Assembly: GCA_025174535.1 (NCBI GenBank)
Contig: JALBUN010000009.1
Coordinates: 1,426,001-1,490,000 of the forward strand
DNA from: Cantharellus purpuraceus
Lineage: Eukaryota; Basidiomycota; Agaricomycetes; Cantharellales; Hydnaceae
Direction of reading: 5' to 3'
DNA length: 64,000 nucleotides
Both the position numbers and the translations under genes were made by a program. The notes beneath the pieces are model-generated. The model made no database searches and was not told the DNA's origin. It worked only from the letters and a program-made list of their open reading frames with translations. Positions 34,931 to 46,338 of this stretch are shown here, in pieces (position 1 is the first letter of the stretch; each line of letters opens with the position of its first letter).

Positions 34931-34945
34931 AGACTGCTGTAGGGA

Positions 34946-36494
34946 ATGCCATCAGTACTAGACATATATGACGCTGTCCTCCCTGTCTTGTCCAATCTGT
35001 TTTCAAGTACAATGGATATCGTTACATTCCTTTGGTTGTACATAATGAACTGCATGCAGGCGGCGCTCCCGCATCAGGGTGTATTTACACGTGTTGTTGG
35101 AGACTTCCGGAATACTGTTCACGTTGCAGCCTTCAGTCTCAGGCCCTACCATCCTTACAACGTAGCATACCATACGGCCATGTTCCTGCTCCCGCTGTTG
35201 GGAATTTACCTTGTAGTGGCATCATCGCCCATAGTCACGGTGCCCGATGTGCACTTGAAGGAGACGCAGGTGGATGACTTGAGTGGTGGGTCACCTTCCC
35301 GTAAGTTCGGTGCAGCTCTTGGGGTTGACCATCAGCGTAACGTTGGTCTGATTCGTAGCCTTGGGAGATTCATGTAAGAACAACCCACCCACCGCACCCC
35401 CCGCTACTCATCCCAAGTCGCTTACACACAATATTTAACCATAGTCTATCAGCACCCACGCGACAACTTTGAATTTTGGACAGAAGCCAGGAATTTAGGT
35501 GATAATTTGGTGCACCACGCCCATGAGCTGCTCAGCACCGCTACCACATTTGCCTCTGCTGAGGAGAGAATCAAGGAAGTCAAGGTCACGGTGGAGCATG
35601 CTATGGTCGCCGCTAGCAAATTGGGGGATGACGTGCGGCGTGAAGGATTGCAACATTTAACCCTAATCGATCAGTATCAGCGCGACAACTTTGACTTTTG
35701 GACAGAAGCCGGAAATTTAGGCGATAATTTGGTGCATGAGCTGCTTGACAGCACCGCTACCACATTTGCCTCTGCTGCGGAGACAATCAAGGAATTCAAG
35801 GCCACGGTGGAGCACGTCATGGTCGCCGCTAACAAATTCGGAGATGACGTGCGGCGTGAAGGAATTGATTCGAATGAACTTTCCAAGAAGCTCACGGCTG
35901 AAATGAACATCATTATGGAGAAGCTGAAGGCAGAGTTTGCAGAGCCATTGCCAGACAACAGGACGCTTCGCCAGGAACAGCGGGAAATTTGGATCACCCA
36001 CGCTCTATCGAAAGTGGAGGATGCTGTCGTGGAGGTTACCGCATCGTGGGGTGTCTCCGAAACCGACTCGAGAGCGCAGTTTCAAGAAACCAAGCAGCAT
36101 TTGAAAAGTGCCCTGATCATCACTGGTAAGGCTAGCTTACCCATCAAACATGTCTCTGTTGTCTGAGTTACTTGTGGTTACTCAGGAAAGCTAATAGATG
36201 AACACCCCGTTCTGATCACGAGCATAATGCTGACCGGAGCTTGGCTGATCATCCCCGAGGGGTGGCTGCTCCGTCCGATACTGGACTTGTTCGGTTTTGG
36301 GTCGAAAGGACCTGTGAAAGGTGCTTGCTTCATTACTACTTTCTCTGCCTAGAGTCTTACAGAAAATCTTGCGCCTAGGATCTGCGGCTGCTTGGGCACA
36401 ACGTACGTTCTGGGGTGGTAGTGTCAAGGCAGGCAGCTGGTTTGCCATACTGCAAGCTGCCGGGTCTACGGTCGCTGGTTTCCCAACTTGGTGA
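34946..36494 (+). CDS. ISG12/Ifi6-like protein with duplicated helical repeats
   Basis: Exons 34946-35300, 35445-36125, 36186-36320 and 36379-36494 join in frame to 428 residues; the first donor is a perfect GTAAGT. The N-terminal part has a hydrophobic segment (MFLLPLLGIYLVVASSPIV). Two homologous helical repeats follow (NFEFWTEARNLGDNLV and NFDFWTEAGNLGDNLV starts), then more predicted coiled coil. The C terminus holds a membrane-prone stretch (LITSIMLTGAWLIIP) and the Gly-rich family signature FGFGSKGPVKGSAAAWAQ, then GSVKAGSWFAILQAAG. This signature is that of the ISG12/Ifi6-16 family, whose animal members are small mitochondrial or endoplasmic-reticulum membrane proteins. The fungal role is not known. 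ATG 35015 is an alternative start. The first 130 bp are also present, inverted, at 18688-18820. Confidence 0.7.
35465..35875 (+). repeat. In-frame tandem duplication of about 200 bp within the ISG12-like gene
   Basis: 35465-35650 and 35680-35875 match closely, from GCGACAACTTTGA to GATGACGTGCGGCGTGAAGG, with a short linker of about 30 bp. The first copy has six extra bases (CACGCC) and the second three extra (GACAGC region differs). Both stay in frame, doubling a helical module. Confidence 0.9.
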
Positions 36495-36990
36495 CGGCGG
36501 GGGGAACTTTGGCAGGTTGGCTCATGGTGGCAACAGCCACACGAAGCTGGTGCTGTTGGCTGTGTTGGAATGATAAACTGGCTTTTGTTTGCGGAAGTCT
36601 TTGTAACTGTTGGTACTGCGATAAAGTGAGAGCGCACCATAAATCTCCCATGAGAGCGTATCAAACGGATGGAAAACGCACACCCACCCGCCAATCTTTA
36701 AACACCTCGTTCAAAAGGGCCTGCTCTGTGGGCATGGCCTGTCCTCGCGCGCGCAACAGATATAGCAAACGTCCGGTAAAAGACGGAGTAAACATCCCTT
36801 TAGATTGGACATTTATCAAAGCGGGGCAACAAGCGATCCGATTCGCGTTCAAATTTTCATACAAAACTCTCGAAAAAAAAAAAAAAAAAAAAAAACTAGA
36901 CATACAAAAAGATGATCACATGGATACAGAAAATGACCGATTGACACTCAAGCATCACACTCGGTCTTTTTTACTCCTCTACGTCTCGTC
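36495..36990. other. 3' flank with A23 homopolymer
   Basis: Between the stop of the ISG12-like gene and the 3' end of the carboxypeptidase-like gene, which converge. An open plus frame across 36488-37042 has no motif and runs through the A tract at 36873-36895, so I do not call it. Confidence 0.5.
36873..36895 (+). repeat. A23 homopolymer
   Basis: Uninterrupted run of 23 A. Length may vary or be misread. Confidence 0.85.
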
Positions 36991-38720
36991 AGCTAGTATA
37001 AGACATCCAAAATCAATTGCACGCACGTCATCTGACACATGAATTCCACCACATAGGACACTGAGCTAGCAGTTTCTTCGCCGGTTGGCCTGATCCAGTG
37101 GGAGGGAAGTGCATAGCCATACTTTGGAGCGCGCATCAGCTCAATGCACAGCATACATCGCAAGCTTTGACATACGGTACCAGTATCCCGCAGATGAATA
37201 GCGTAGCTGTATTTCACGCCTTTTTTTGCATACATCCAGTCCAGAATGTTGCCGGGAGCACTGTTAGATTATGTTAGCTTCGTATTTCGTGTTCATGAGC
37301 ATAATACACACGGATATAAGGTCTCGCACAACATGCCCGCCTATTCATATCGTCAGCCCTTCTAGTAGTACAGCGTATCCAAGCACTGGCGTGAATATAC
37401 CTTCATTGGAGTCCCATGTGCGAGACGCATCGCTGCCGCCACACCATGCGCCCCCTCCAACATATCCTCCCCATCAGGCGGCACCACATCACAAGAATAC
37501 GAGTAGGGCGTCGAAACTACACCAAGAATCAGCACAGAGGCCAAATGACATTCGATCCGTCACTGACCCATCTGCCCATAGCTCCGCAGGTCAATGAAGG
37601 CCTTGACATCCCTGAGTCGTTCAAAGTAGCCGGCGAGCGCTTGGACCTCTGGGGCTTCATACGGTCGTATGCCTGGGTACCAGGCCTGGCACGGCTCTTC
37701 ATTGGGGGAAGAGGACGACGGCTCCCAGCGGAAGCCCTATCGCTCAAAGTTAGAGAGATTGTTTGGGTATGGCAACTATGGAAAGAGGGCTTACCCAATT
37801 TCTATGAAAGATGGCACGACATATGTGAACAAGAGTAATGCGGATGATACCTGAAGCCTGATCTACCTATTCATGTCGATTCCATGACAATCTGTGCCTT
37901 CGATGGGCATACGGTTCTTGTACCTATGAAATTGGTAAGAATATCATTAAATTACAAAGAGGAGCCGTGGAAACTGGCCAGAAACGGTCTACATCCCATG
38001 TGTATTGGTAGCCGTCCGGATTTGGAGTTGGAATGACATAGAAATCCTGAAGACGTTGAGTATTGAGCTCCTCCCCAGAGGGAGAAAAATCCAATGTACA
38101 ACTCACAAAGTGATCCAGTAGGCCAGTAATAGACCAAGACTCGCTCTCATCTGCCAGCAGGGAATGTGATAGATACAACGCCGTTGAAGTCGCAATCCAC
38201 TAGTACGCCCATTCAGTTGCCACAAAACTGCTGTTATCCCAATGCTATCACCCACCTCCCTAGCATGCTGCGTGCCCATAATGACAAACCGCGGTTTCTT
38301 CTTCAGCTTATTCTTTTTCCTCTTCAGTTGCGGCCTCTTGATACTTGCAGCAATGATGTTCCGTCCCTCTGCACTGAATCCCACAATCTCCAGGAGCACA
38401 TTTTCGGGATAGGTACGTGCGAGGGCGTAGAGAAATTCGTTTGTTTCTGAGAGTGGATGGTAGGCGTCGTGAAAGCTCGTGTTGGCAAGTGAGCCAAGAG
38501 TCCAATCCGAACGCCACTATAGTGCCGAAGAGAGGGAGTTAGATAGAGGGCCATCCGAGGCCAAAAAAAAAAAGGGCATGTATACCTTTGACACCTCTGA
38601 CGCATGCTCCTCTTGAGGCAACGAGAGAGGGCGTTGCCGACTCGAGGGCACTTGAAGTGCTAGCGCGATCCACGAGAAAAGACACACACAGACACCGCCA
38701 ATCTCTTTCAACCTGACCAT
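36991..38720 (-). CDS. M14 carboxypeptidase-like protein, probably inactive
   Basis: About eight exons on the minus strand. The signal peptide starts at ATG 38720 (MVRLKEIGGVCVCLFSWIAL). There is no room for the long propeptide usual in this family. Family blocks appear in order: NTSFHDAYHPLSETNEFL, FVIMGTQHARE (zinc ligands His and Glu, about 38254-38280), FYVIPTPNPDGYQYTW, NRMPIEGTDCHGIDMNR, FIDLRSYGQM, STPYSYSCD, PGNILDWMYAKKGVKYSYAI followed by HLRDTGTYGYALPS, and PTGEETASS. In active enzymes the third zinc ligand is His in the SIHSYSQ-like block, here Arg (about 37585). The catalytic Glu precedes LRDTG, here His (about 37195). The closest functional analogy is the ECM14-type pseudo-carboxypeptidase of fungi, which also lacks the catalytic Glu. 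It would be secreted or luminal. The introns look normal, so this is a gene rather than a pseudogene. Confidence 0.75.
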
Positions 38721-39244
38721 GGCGCGGAGCTGAAGGGTCTGTGGAAGCACGAGGCCGAGAGAAGATCGAGGCTGACCCTGCTAGTAAGCATTTACGGGCA
38801 CGCGACCATCTGGGTCCTATCTAATTGCAAATATTTATTGGCGCTTATCGTGCAGGTAATAAACAGGACCCTTAGATAATGGGGCGTATATGGAACCAGC
38901 TTAAGCTGAGTTTCGCGGGGTATGATAGCGGTAGCAAAAGCTACAGTGGAGCTCCACACATGCCGCTTTGAAGCTCCGCTCAAAAAGAGTGTCAAACCTC
39001 ACTACCATGCCGATGTGAAGCTACCATATGAGGGTGCTCAGGCACAGAGCAGAAGATTATGACAATTTGTGAGGCACAGAAGTAGCGGCCAGGAGCACGA
39101 GGAGGGTTTCATGAACACCAGCCATAAGTCACACTCACGATGTGATGCCATGCCGTTCGGCTTGCATTCGGCGGTCTGCCAAGCTGCCGGTCCAGGCCTG
39201 GACCTTGCTCCACTTTGGACTAATGTCGGGTCAAGTTGAGACTA
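38721..39244. other. Intergenic, upstream of the carboxypeptidase-like gene
   Basis: No convincing frame. Contains the presumed promoter of the minus-strand gene; no clear TATA box. Confidence 0.5.
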
Positions 39245-39699
39245 GAGAGTATTTGTTACTAGGGCGGCTAATAAATTTTTATAAATTAATAATATAAGCG
39301 CTAAGGTCATCGATAATTCTCTACACGTGACAGGAACGTGACAGACCTCAATCACTGCGCTGAGTAGTTGATCGAGGTCGCGTGTGGAAATCTCTTCAGG
39401 TGCGTGAAGGTTTTTTGAACGGAAGGCTGTGGTAATCGAGGGGGTGAGGGAGGCAGGTGGGGGGAGGTGTGCTGAGTTCATGGGGTCCAAATGAAAAGTT
39501 GGGTCAGCCAGTGAGAACAATGGAGGGGGTAAAGGAGCTGTAGAACAACTCAGGCTGGATGGGCCATGTGAGGTGGGATGCAGCGTTTTGTGGGTAGGAG
39601 TGGACGCGTTCTTTACTATCAAGTTCCCACGGTGTACTAGTAACTATTATTCTGCCCGGCATACGCCGGAGCCAATAATTATTGGTAACAAATACTCTC
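39245..39699. mobile_element. MITE with 15-bp terminal inverted repeats and TA target duplication
   Basis: The left end GAGAGTATTTGTTAC and the right end GTAACAAATACTCTC are perfect inverted repeats, each flanked by TA (39243-39244 and 39700-39701). The 455-bp interior has no transposase. TA duplication and size fit a non-autonomous Tc1/mariner-type element. An open minus frame inside it (39242-39622) has no motif. A near-palindrome CCGGCATACGCCGG lies near the right end. Confidence 0.75.
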
Positions 39700-39701
39700 T
39701 A

Positions 39702-40163
39702 CTATGGTGGATGGAACATCAAAAGCTGGGTTTTCAGCTCAAGCTATACGCCCTAATGATCGTACTGTGGCAGAACGATCATCATTCTATTGTGTTTGCT
39801 GCGAAACCGTAACTCAGCTTGCTGATATTGAGTCGGCAATAAAACGACAATGAGGGAATGTGATCCTCATGCCACATGCACAGTGCGTAGGCGCCACCCG
39901 CAGGTCTCAGCATTGATTCCGGTGTTACAACAGGGCAAAGCAAAGAGCAGCCGCACGCCGGAGAAAAAGACGCTGCGTGGAGTGGGTGCGCGGAGCAGAC
40001 GGGAAGGTGCGCAGAGGACTGTGCTCCAGCTCCATTACTCAGAGCCAAGGCAACATCATAATAAATCAAAGCGCTGAGCCATGTAATTCTACGGTTTAAA
40101 AGAGCAGCAGTACCAGTCCCTTGTGGTTTAACAACAACTCAATATCTCAACAACCCGTCAAAG
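39702..40163. other. Intergenic, upstream of the reductase gene
   Basis: No gene seen. Overlapping short frames on both strands (39782-40077) lack motifs. Confidence 0.5.
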
Positions 40164-41516
40164 ATGTCTTCACAGAAAATATTAGCAAGTGCTTCGCAAC
40201 CTCTTGTGAGGATGTTGACTGAGAAAAACATGTGTTCAGGTCACAGGATCTTCTGGATTCGTTGGTTCTCATATGGTAGACCAACTTTTGCAGGTTGGAT
40301 ACGCTGTAAGAGGGTCAGACTTGACGACGTCTTCTTGAGCGTCTGCTCACATTGCATGCTCATCAGAGTTTGTCGCTCACCCAAAGCGGAACAACTGCGA
40401 AAGAACTGCTCAAACCCCAACTTTGAAATAACGGTCGTTGATGATCTCATCGCGGGTGATTTCTCTGAAGCTTTACGAGGTATCTTCATATTCAGCAGTG
40501 GTTCCCATAGACATACTTACGTGGTCGACACTGTAGATATTACAGGCATAATCCATGTTGCATCACCCATGACTGGAGCACAGGACTCTGTAGATGTTTG
40601 AACAGTCTTTTGCATTCTGCTACGGCCCCTGTGTTAATAATGCCTTGTCTCTCTCTAGGCTGCCGTTTCCGGAACGATGAACCTCATTCGCCAAGCACAT
40701 GCTGCAAAGGTCTATAAAGTCACTCTACTTAGTAGTATCGTAACAACAATCACCACGCTTGAAGAATTGAGCGATGCTTCTCGCGTTATCACTAACACAG
40801 GTGTGTACGTTTCCCGTCAAGTTTCTTATTCTTCATCCACCTTTTCCCCTGCTAGACTGGAGAAAGATGAAAGAGGACGCGAAACCGAGCACGCCAGTAG
40901 AGATATATGCCACGTCAAAAACTCTGGCAGAGCTCGCTGCATGGGAATTTGCCGATGCACATCCAGAACTCCACCTCGCAACTAGTGAGGCTCTCGTTTT
41001 CATAACGGGTGCAACATTCTGACCATACAATCAGTAATACCCCCTTTCATCTACGGTCCCCTTGCGCCTCCGCACGTGGTTTCAGGCCCGGAAGGGCTCA
41101 GTACCAACTACTGGCTCTACCAGCTCGTCGCACGGCCGACCGCAAGCTACCCAGCTCTCATCACGCCGCATGCCGTCGACGTTCGCGATGTTGCAAAGCT
41201 AGCCGTCCGTACACTCTCCGACACTCCCACGCGGCGCCCAGGAGAGCGGCGACGAATCCTCCTTCATGGCGGATCCTTCACTTGGACGGACGCCGTCACG
41301 CACCTCGCCCATGTACGGCCTGACCTGAAAAGCAGACTCGTGGATGACGGGAACCCGAGCGTAGATCAGGATCAGGGCAATACAAAGGCCCTCGCGAGCT
41401 TTGATTTGACCGCGGCAAAGGAGCTCTTGGGTAACGAGTCATTCATTGGTTGGCAGAAGATGGTCGAAGACGCGGTGGACAGCATAGTGCAGAGGGAAAC
41501 CACGTGGGTAATTTGA
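40164..41516 (+). CDS. NAD(P)-dependent reductase, extended SDR (dihydroflavonol/ketone reductase type)
   Basis: About seven exons. Exon 1 (40164-40184) encodes MSSQKIL and is followed by a GC-AG intron (40185-40239, donor GCAAGT, acceptor TTCAG), which restores KILVTGSSGFVGSHMV, the dinucleotide-binding TGxxGxxG motif. Further blocks are VRGVCRSPKAEQLRKN, VVDDLIAGDFSEAL, DITGIIHVASPM, LLSSIVTTITTLEEL, DWRKMKEDA, the catalytic YATSK (about 40905) and PPFIYGPLAPPHVV. The C terminus ends GWQKMVEDAVDSIV. This layout is that of extended short-chain dehydrogenases related to dihydroflavonol-4-reductase and fungal ketone/aldehyde reductases. The substrate cannot be told from sequence. No damage seen. 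Confidence 0.85.
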
Positions 41517-42423
41517 ATGAAATAGTACCCCTGGTCCACTCCACGCTTCACGTTGTGTTCTTGGGTTTATACTTCCCTGTCGTGCGCCGCATCCTTTTAT
41601 CCATGCAGTCAGTGTGGTTGTCCTTACACGCTGCACGGTGGTGTTACGTAAGAGTCAGGAAAGTTACAGCTCAAGCTCAGTTGACCGTATACGCGGCTTT
41701 TAACAGTAAAAGTTCTTTGGAGCCGTTCACACAACACCGAGGCAAACAGTTGTCCTGATGGCACCAGAGTGCTAGACATCGAAGAATGGATCGAAATCCT
41801 ACGAGGACGAGATCGAAGTCCGACGTATGTTGTATTGCAAGGACAGAGAGATCTTCTATATCAAGGATCGTAGAGGTTTCAGGGCAGCTATTGAAGATTA
41901 TGGCTCCCGTGGGGAAGGGCAAGGTCTCTATAGCTCCACTATACTACAATGCGACGTTTCCGACGAGGATTTCGACTACGATTCCAACCACGACGATGCC
42001 TCAACTGCATCTACATCATAGGCGACACGGGGGGTCAAGGACAGTTTCGCCAATGAACAGTGAAGGTGCTGGAGACAATCACGAATACGGTTGCACCCCT
42101 GCATTCCCTTGCACAGTCAGTGACTTCAACTTATACACGACACTGACAATGAACTGAATGCCGTGATTGCGGACATGAAGACCTGCATTCCCGTGGGTTG
42201 TCCTGTAATTCTGGCTATGGGTACTCTGGCATTGACCGGAAACTAAGATTTGCTCATCCTTAGTGAACGATGAGCTCGCTCTTGAGAGGATTCGTTTGTT
42301 TTTGGACAGGCAGTACAATCCGTATGGATATCCAATGTGTTTACTAGGTACCTACGTAAGTAACTTAAAAAATAAAAAAAGTTCGCAGTTTGCGCTACGA
42401 GATGTCGGATGCAAGTGCAGGTG
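41517..42423. other. Intergenic, convergent 3' flanks
   Basis: Between the reductase stop and the stop of the minus-strand F-box gene. Open frames at 41786-42157 and 41827-42021 lack motifs. Confidence 0.5.
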
Positions 42424-43879
42424 CTACGGCTCAGGGTCTGGCGGAAACACTTGCATGTCATTACATCTTGGGAACAATCTCATTAGTTGAAGCTGTGTGG
42501 GAAGAATGTTGCGTTCATAGATCCGCAAGGTCTGCACGGTATCACTACGGCCGAAGGATGGCCAATCCAGAGGGTACGACATCTTGCCAACGGTGAACCA
42601 TTCCAGGCGCGGAAACAAGTCGACCACTTTTGCAAAGATACCGCGATGGTCCACGGGTAAAGAGATCGTGAATGCGCCCTCGTCTCGGAATAGCTGACAG
42701 GAAAGCACAACCACTCTCCTGCCCCGAAGCGTCTGCATCCCAATCTCAATTAACCGTACGTTGCGAAAAGCACTAATCGTGTGCGGGCCGTCCCTGTTGA
42801 CCCACAGCATCCTGTGGAACGTTTCGTCCTGAGGACTCTCCGAAGGCGCAATGCACAGGTCATCCAGTGCAGGTAGGTCGATTTGGCCGATGAACGCGTT
42901 GACATCGCGGGAGGAGCAGTCCGAGAAGTAAAGTGTTTTCAGACGACCCGAGTAGAAAGCCGGCGTTGGTAAGGGCGGCCGTAGTAGGTTTCCCGGACGC
43001 ATGCTGCCTACAATCTTCAAAGCACCTAAAAATGGAGACCTGTCCATGATCTCCAGGTAGTCTTCTAGCGGCCGCGGTGGATTCAGCGACACAAGCTCCA
43101 AGGAGTCCATAAAACTCCACAGAGTGTCGCTGAAACAGGGTGCGAACACTGTGAAGACAACGTGACGAAGGTTGTCAAACAAGTGCCCGTTCCAGTGGAG
43201 TAAGCTGTGCGATGCTTTCCATTTAGGCATAACAGAGGGCGAGTTAGTAGCATGGACGACAAGTCTCTCCAACATAGGACCATCATCTGCACCCAGGTAA
43301 CTAAAGGCGTGAAACAATAGTGCACCCGGTAATCGGATGTCAAGTTGTTCCAGGCGATAGAAATGACGGTTGACCAGTCGCATGACGTTGGGAAGGGCAG
43401 CTGAGTCATTCTCATCCAACTCGATGCGAAGTCGAAACGGCGCTCCTCGGGTCGATCGAATATCTGACTCCAGTGCTGTTAGGTCCGATTGCGTGAAAGA
43501 CACCCACTCCGGCCCTATCAGGTCTTGCCGGCAAATTTGCGTGACCCGGCGGGCCATGTGAGACGGCGAAGTAGGGGCCATAGCGATGAGTTCTGAGTCC
43601 TGGAGGAACCCATAGATGATTTCCAAGACACTGTTGGGGATTGAATAATGAAACGCTGCCCCTCTTTGTTCTCCTGCAAAGATACATCAACTGGGTGAAA
43701 CCGGGATGACTCAGAAACACCAACCCTCGGCTCTGTAAATCCCGGGGAAACGACTAAGAGTGAGGTCAATAGACTGCCAATATTCTCATGCATGTATGAA
43801 CATACTCATCCACGTGAACGATATACGTTTCCTCGCCAGCGGAATTCTCAAGTACCACACGTGTGCGTGAAGGGATCAT
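42424..43879 (-). CDS. F-box/LRR-like protein, second open member of the local family
   Basis: Exons 43879-43806 (74 nt), an 8-nt microexon 43732-43725, and 43673-42424 join in frame to 443 residues. The plan mirrors the 15570-17151 gene, where the microexon is 17 nt; here the old acceptor CCCCAG has become CCCCGG and a new TTTACAG nine bases further in is the likely acceptor. The F-box core reads IPNSVLEIIYGFLQDSE with a following MARRVTQICRQ helix. The Leu-rich part includes LEQLDIRLPGALLF, LRHVVFTVFAP and LKTLYFSDCSSRD. The expected role is substrate adaptor of an SCF ubiquitin ligase. Its dead fragments lie at 18870-19560 and 34150-34930. The microexon is inferred from frame only. Confidence 0.75.
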
Positions 43880-43970
43880 GTTGTCGTGTGGGCGCAGAAA
43901 TGTGTTGTCGTCTTCGCTGGAAGAGGTAGTGGAGGGAGGGGATGTGGCTGGCAGGTGGGGCAGAAGGGAG

Positions 43971-43977
43971 TTTATAG
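43971..43977 (-). promoter_or_regulatory. TATA box of the minus-strand F-box gene
   Basis: CTATAAA on the minus strand, about 95 bp before the ATG at 43879. The upstream 300 bp, including ACACGTGRTGATRCC at about 44030, aligns with the upstream region of the 15570 gene. Confidence 0.6.
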
Positions 43978-46338
43978 ACAGAGGGGTATGGATAATCCAG
44001 CGGAGTTATTCATCCCTTAGTTACATGGTATCACCACGTGTTGTATTGTTCTCAATCTTCTACCGTGGCACCAAAAGAAGCGGCCATGAGTCTGATCGGC
44101 CACCACTCGTTCATTGTGGACTTCCTAAGAGGACAGTTGTCATCTTTTTTTTGAGACCGTACCGGGATCGATAAGGCCAAGATGGTGAGCACTAGCGTCT
44201 GTCGTGTGAAGTTATGTCGTGAAAAGTCAGCATATGTTGTATACCATTTTCCGGTTTCCGAGTTCTTTAGGCATAGTCTTGGAGCACCGAGTGATCCGGG
44301 TTCTAGATGATCCTCCACGTCATGAGCTGTACGTATGAGGCGTTTCTCTGAATTGTCGCTTCGTCGTCGGCGTCACTGCAGAGATCTATAACCTTCTATA
44401 ACACCCGCACCTGCCCCGACATTAACTTTTGTTTCCATCTATCTGTTGGGAATGATACGCGAGACATCAATCTTCGACTAGACATCTACGCCTTATTGTT
44501 TCGAGGCCCTGAGGGATGCCCGATCGGCACGCCCTCTCGACCATGTTTTCGTGTTGTTCCCCTCTGGCTGGTAGCACGCGACACGCGGCCTGGACTCGTA
44601 TCGAAAACGCACGTTGCGTATTTACTTGTAAAAAGGGTTGTCCGGGGAGGTCAGGCACTGGCCAGCGAAGGCCAGCTAGTAATTGGCATTACTGGGGGTG
44701 CGCACGCCGGCTTTGGACATTGGTTCTGCCACCCACGTTACTTGATGAGCGACACTCTACACACTGACGCATCCCTGAAACACGAACTGCAACCGATGTC
44801 ACAGCCATTTTGATGCGGAATTTCGGGGTTCTCCCATTCAGCCACTACCTCATTGTAAGTAAATAATCAAATTGTGATCAAAGTCGCATGAACGAACCTT
44901 TCCCTGCCTGGCACATCCAAATACAATCTCTTGGAAGGAGATCTTCACATTGCATAGGGTTAGGGAGACGAGGGACGAGGAACAGTGTGGTCCTGGTACT
45001 GGCCTGGCCATGCATGCAGTCACACACATGGTTTGGACTCGCACTTCAAATGAACATCTAGATTTGACTGGATATCCTAGTGTGGTCCGATAAAATGCAG
45101 GCTTCAAATGACATTAGTGGTTTCACAACAAGTATGTGACATCCGCACTTAGCTTCAGACATCAGGCTTCCCGACCTCACTTGTGAAGCAGACACATAAT
45201 GGACGGTGTGATACCAAATTGCGACTGGTGACGTCAATTCGGTATCAGGATGCTCCACCGTCCATTATGTGTCTGCTTCACAAGTGAGGTCGACGAAAAG
45301 AAGCATCTTGGTCGTCCTCACCGAAAGCCTGTTCACGATGACACAGGTATAATTGAATCGATGCAGCAACACCAGGATGGATTCGGAATGGAGCCACGAC
45401 AAGGTACAACATCGCATTACTTTAATCACGGAAATGGAGGGTGTCTAGATGTAGCTGTCATTGGAGCCTAACATGAATGGGCAAGTGATACGACAATCGC
45501 ACAGAAGGCAAGGCAAACCTGAACCTATCACCTTCGTGGGGAACGTACTCGAGATGGCATCGTATTGCTGTCCTCGCCGCAGTCGTATGGGCTGGATGGA
45601 ATCCTCGACGATGCCTGCTACATTTTATCCCTGACATGGAACTAGGTAAGATAACGATCATAGAAAATTCAAATATTGACACTAGACGGTGCTTTCAGTA
45701 TTTCCTCGTGCTCACCTGAAATATGCTCACAGCACCAATGCCTGCTAATACGCCATGTGACTCCGAAGTCGAAGGGCTTTAGATGGGACTTTCGACGGTG
45801 CCTGCCATATTTAGGCCCAACTCCTAAATGTTTTGAGTGATACGAGACAAGTGTAGCATGAAAAACCAAGACATTGAACGCTACCTCTCTCCATATTCCA
45901 GCTAACCTCATATCGCAAGGACAGTCTCGTTCCAAGGAACTCAGTCACCAACTCGATCTCAATACAATCTCATGACCCTCGTCCATGCTTGGAAGCCCTG
46001 AAACATTAGAGTCTCATCTCCGACATCGCATCTAAATCCCTTCAAAGCATCGTGCCCTAGCGCACAGATACCTCAAAAAGGCACAGATTCGGACTCCCTC
46101 CAACAAGTCCTGCCCATCTACACACAAACACGGCTTACGACACCCTTCGAACACCTCTCTTGTTGTAGCCATGGTAGGGCTACCCCAATCTGACAAGCAT
46201 CAAACGCATCAGGTGTTAATAAGCGTCGAAGCAAGCACGAAAGAGTTGTGAGCGAGATTTCTCTCATGGCAAGCCTTCTCACTATGGCATTTACCAGGGA
46301 GACCTCACCCGGGACTAGGTATTAATGGGGAGTAGGCA
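43978..46338. other. Gene-poor stretch
   Basis: The first 350 bp are the conserved upstream region of the F-box gene. Short frames at 44467-44813 and 45250-45471 show no motif. A strong hairpin lies at 45172-45292. Confidence 0.45.
45172..45292. repeat. Inverted repeat, 37-bp perfect arms
   Basis: 45172-45208 and 45256-45292 are exact reverse complements. An inner pair (TGATACC and GGTATCA, 45209-45215 and 45241-45247) extends the stem with a bulge. The arms contain CACTTGTGAAGCAGACACAT. No open frame or flanking duplication was found. Confidence 0.95.

Larger units (their letters stand above)
33310..35075 (-). repeat. Inverted duplicate, right arm
   Basis: Reverse complement of about 18688-20690: first the DNA upstream of the GPI gene (33310-33560), then the foldback repeat, then an F-box fragment, then the start of the ISG12-like gene. 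The right end lies inside an apparently functional gene, so this arm may be the source of that part. Confidence 0.8.

Noticed and set aside
36488..37042. 184-codon open plus frame
   Set aside because: It begins in the last codons of the ISG12-like gene in another frame, passes through an A23 tract and runs antisense into the carboxypeptidase-like gene.
39242..39622. 126-codon open minus frame
   Set aside because: It lies almost wholly inside the MITE and shows no transposase or other motif.
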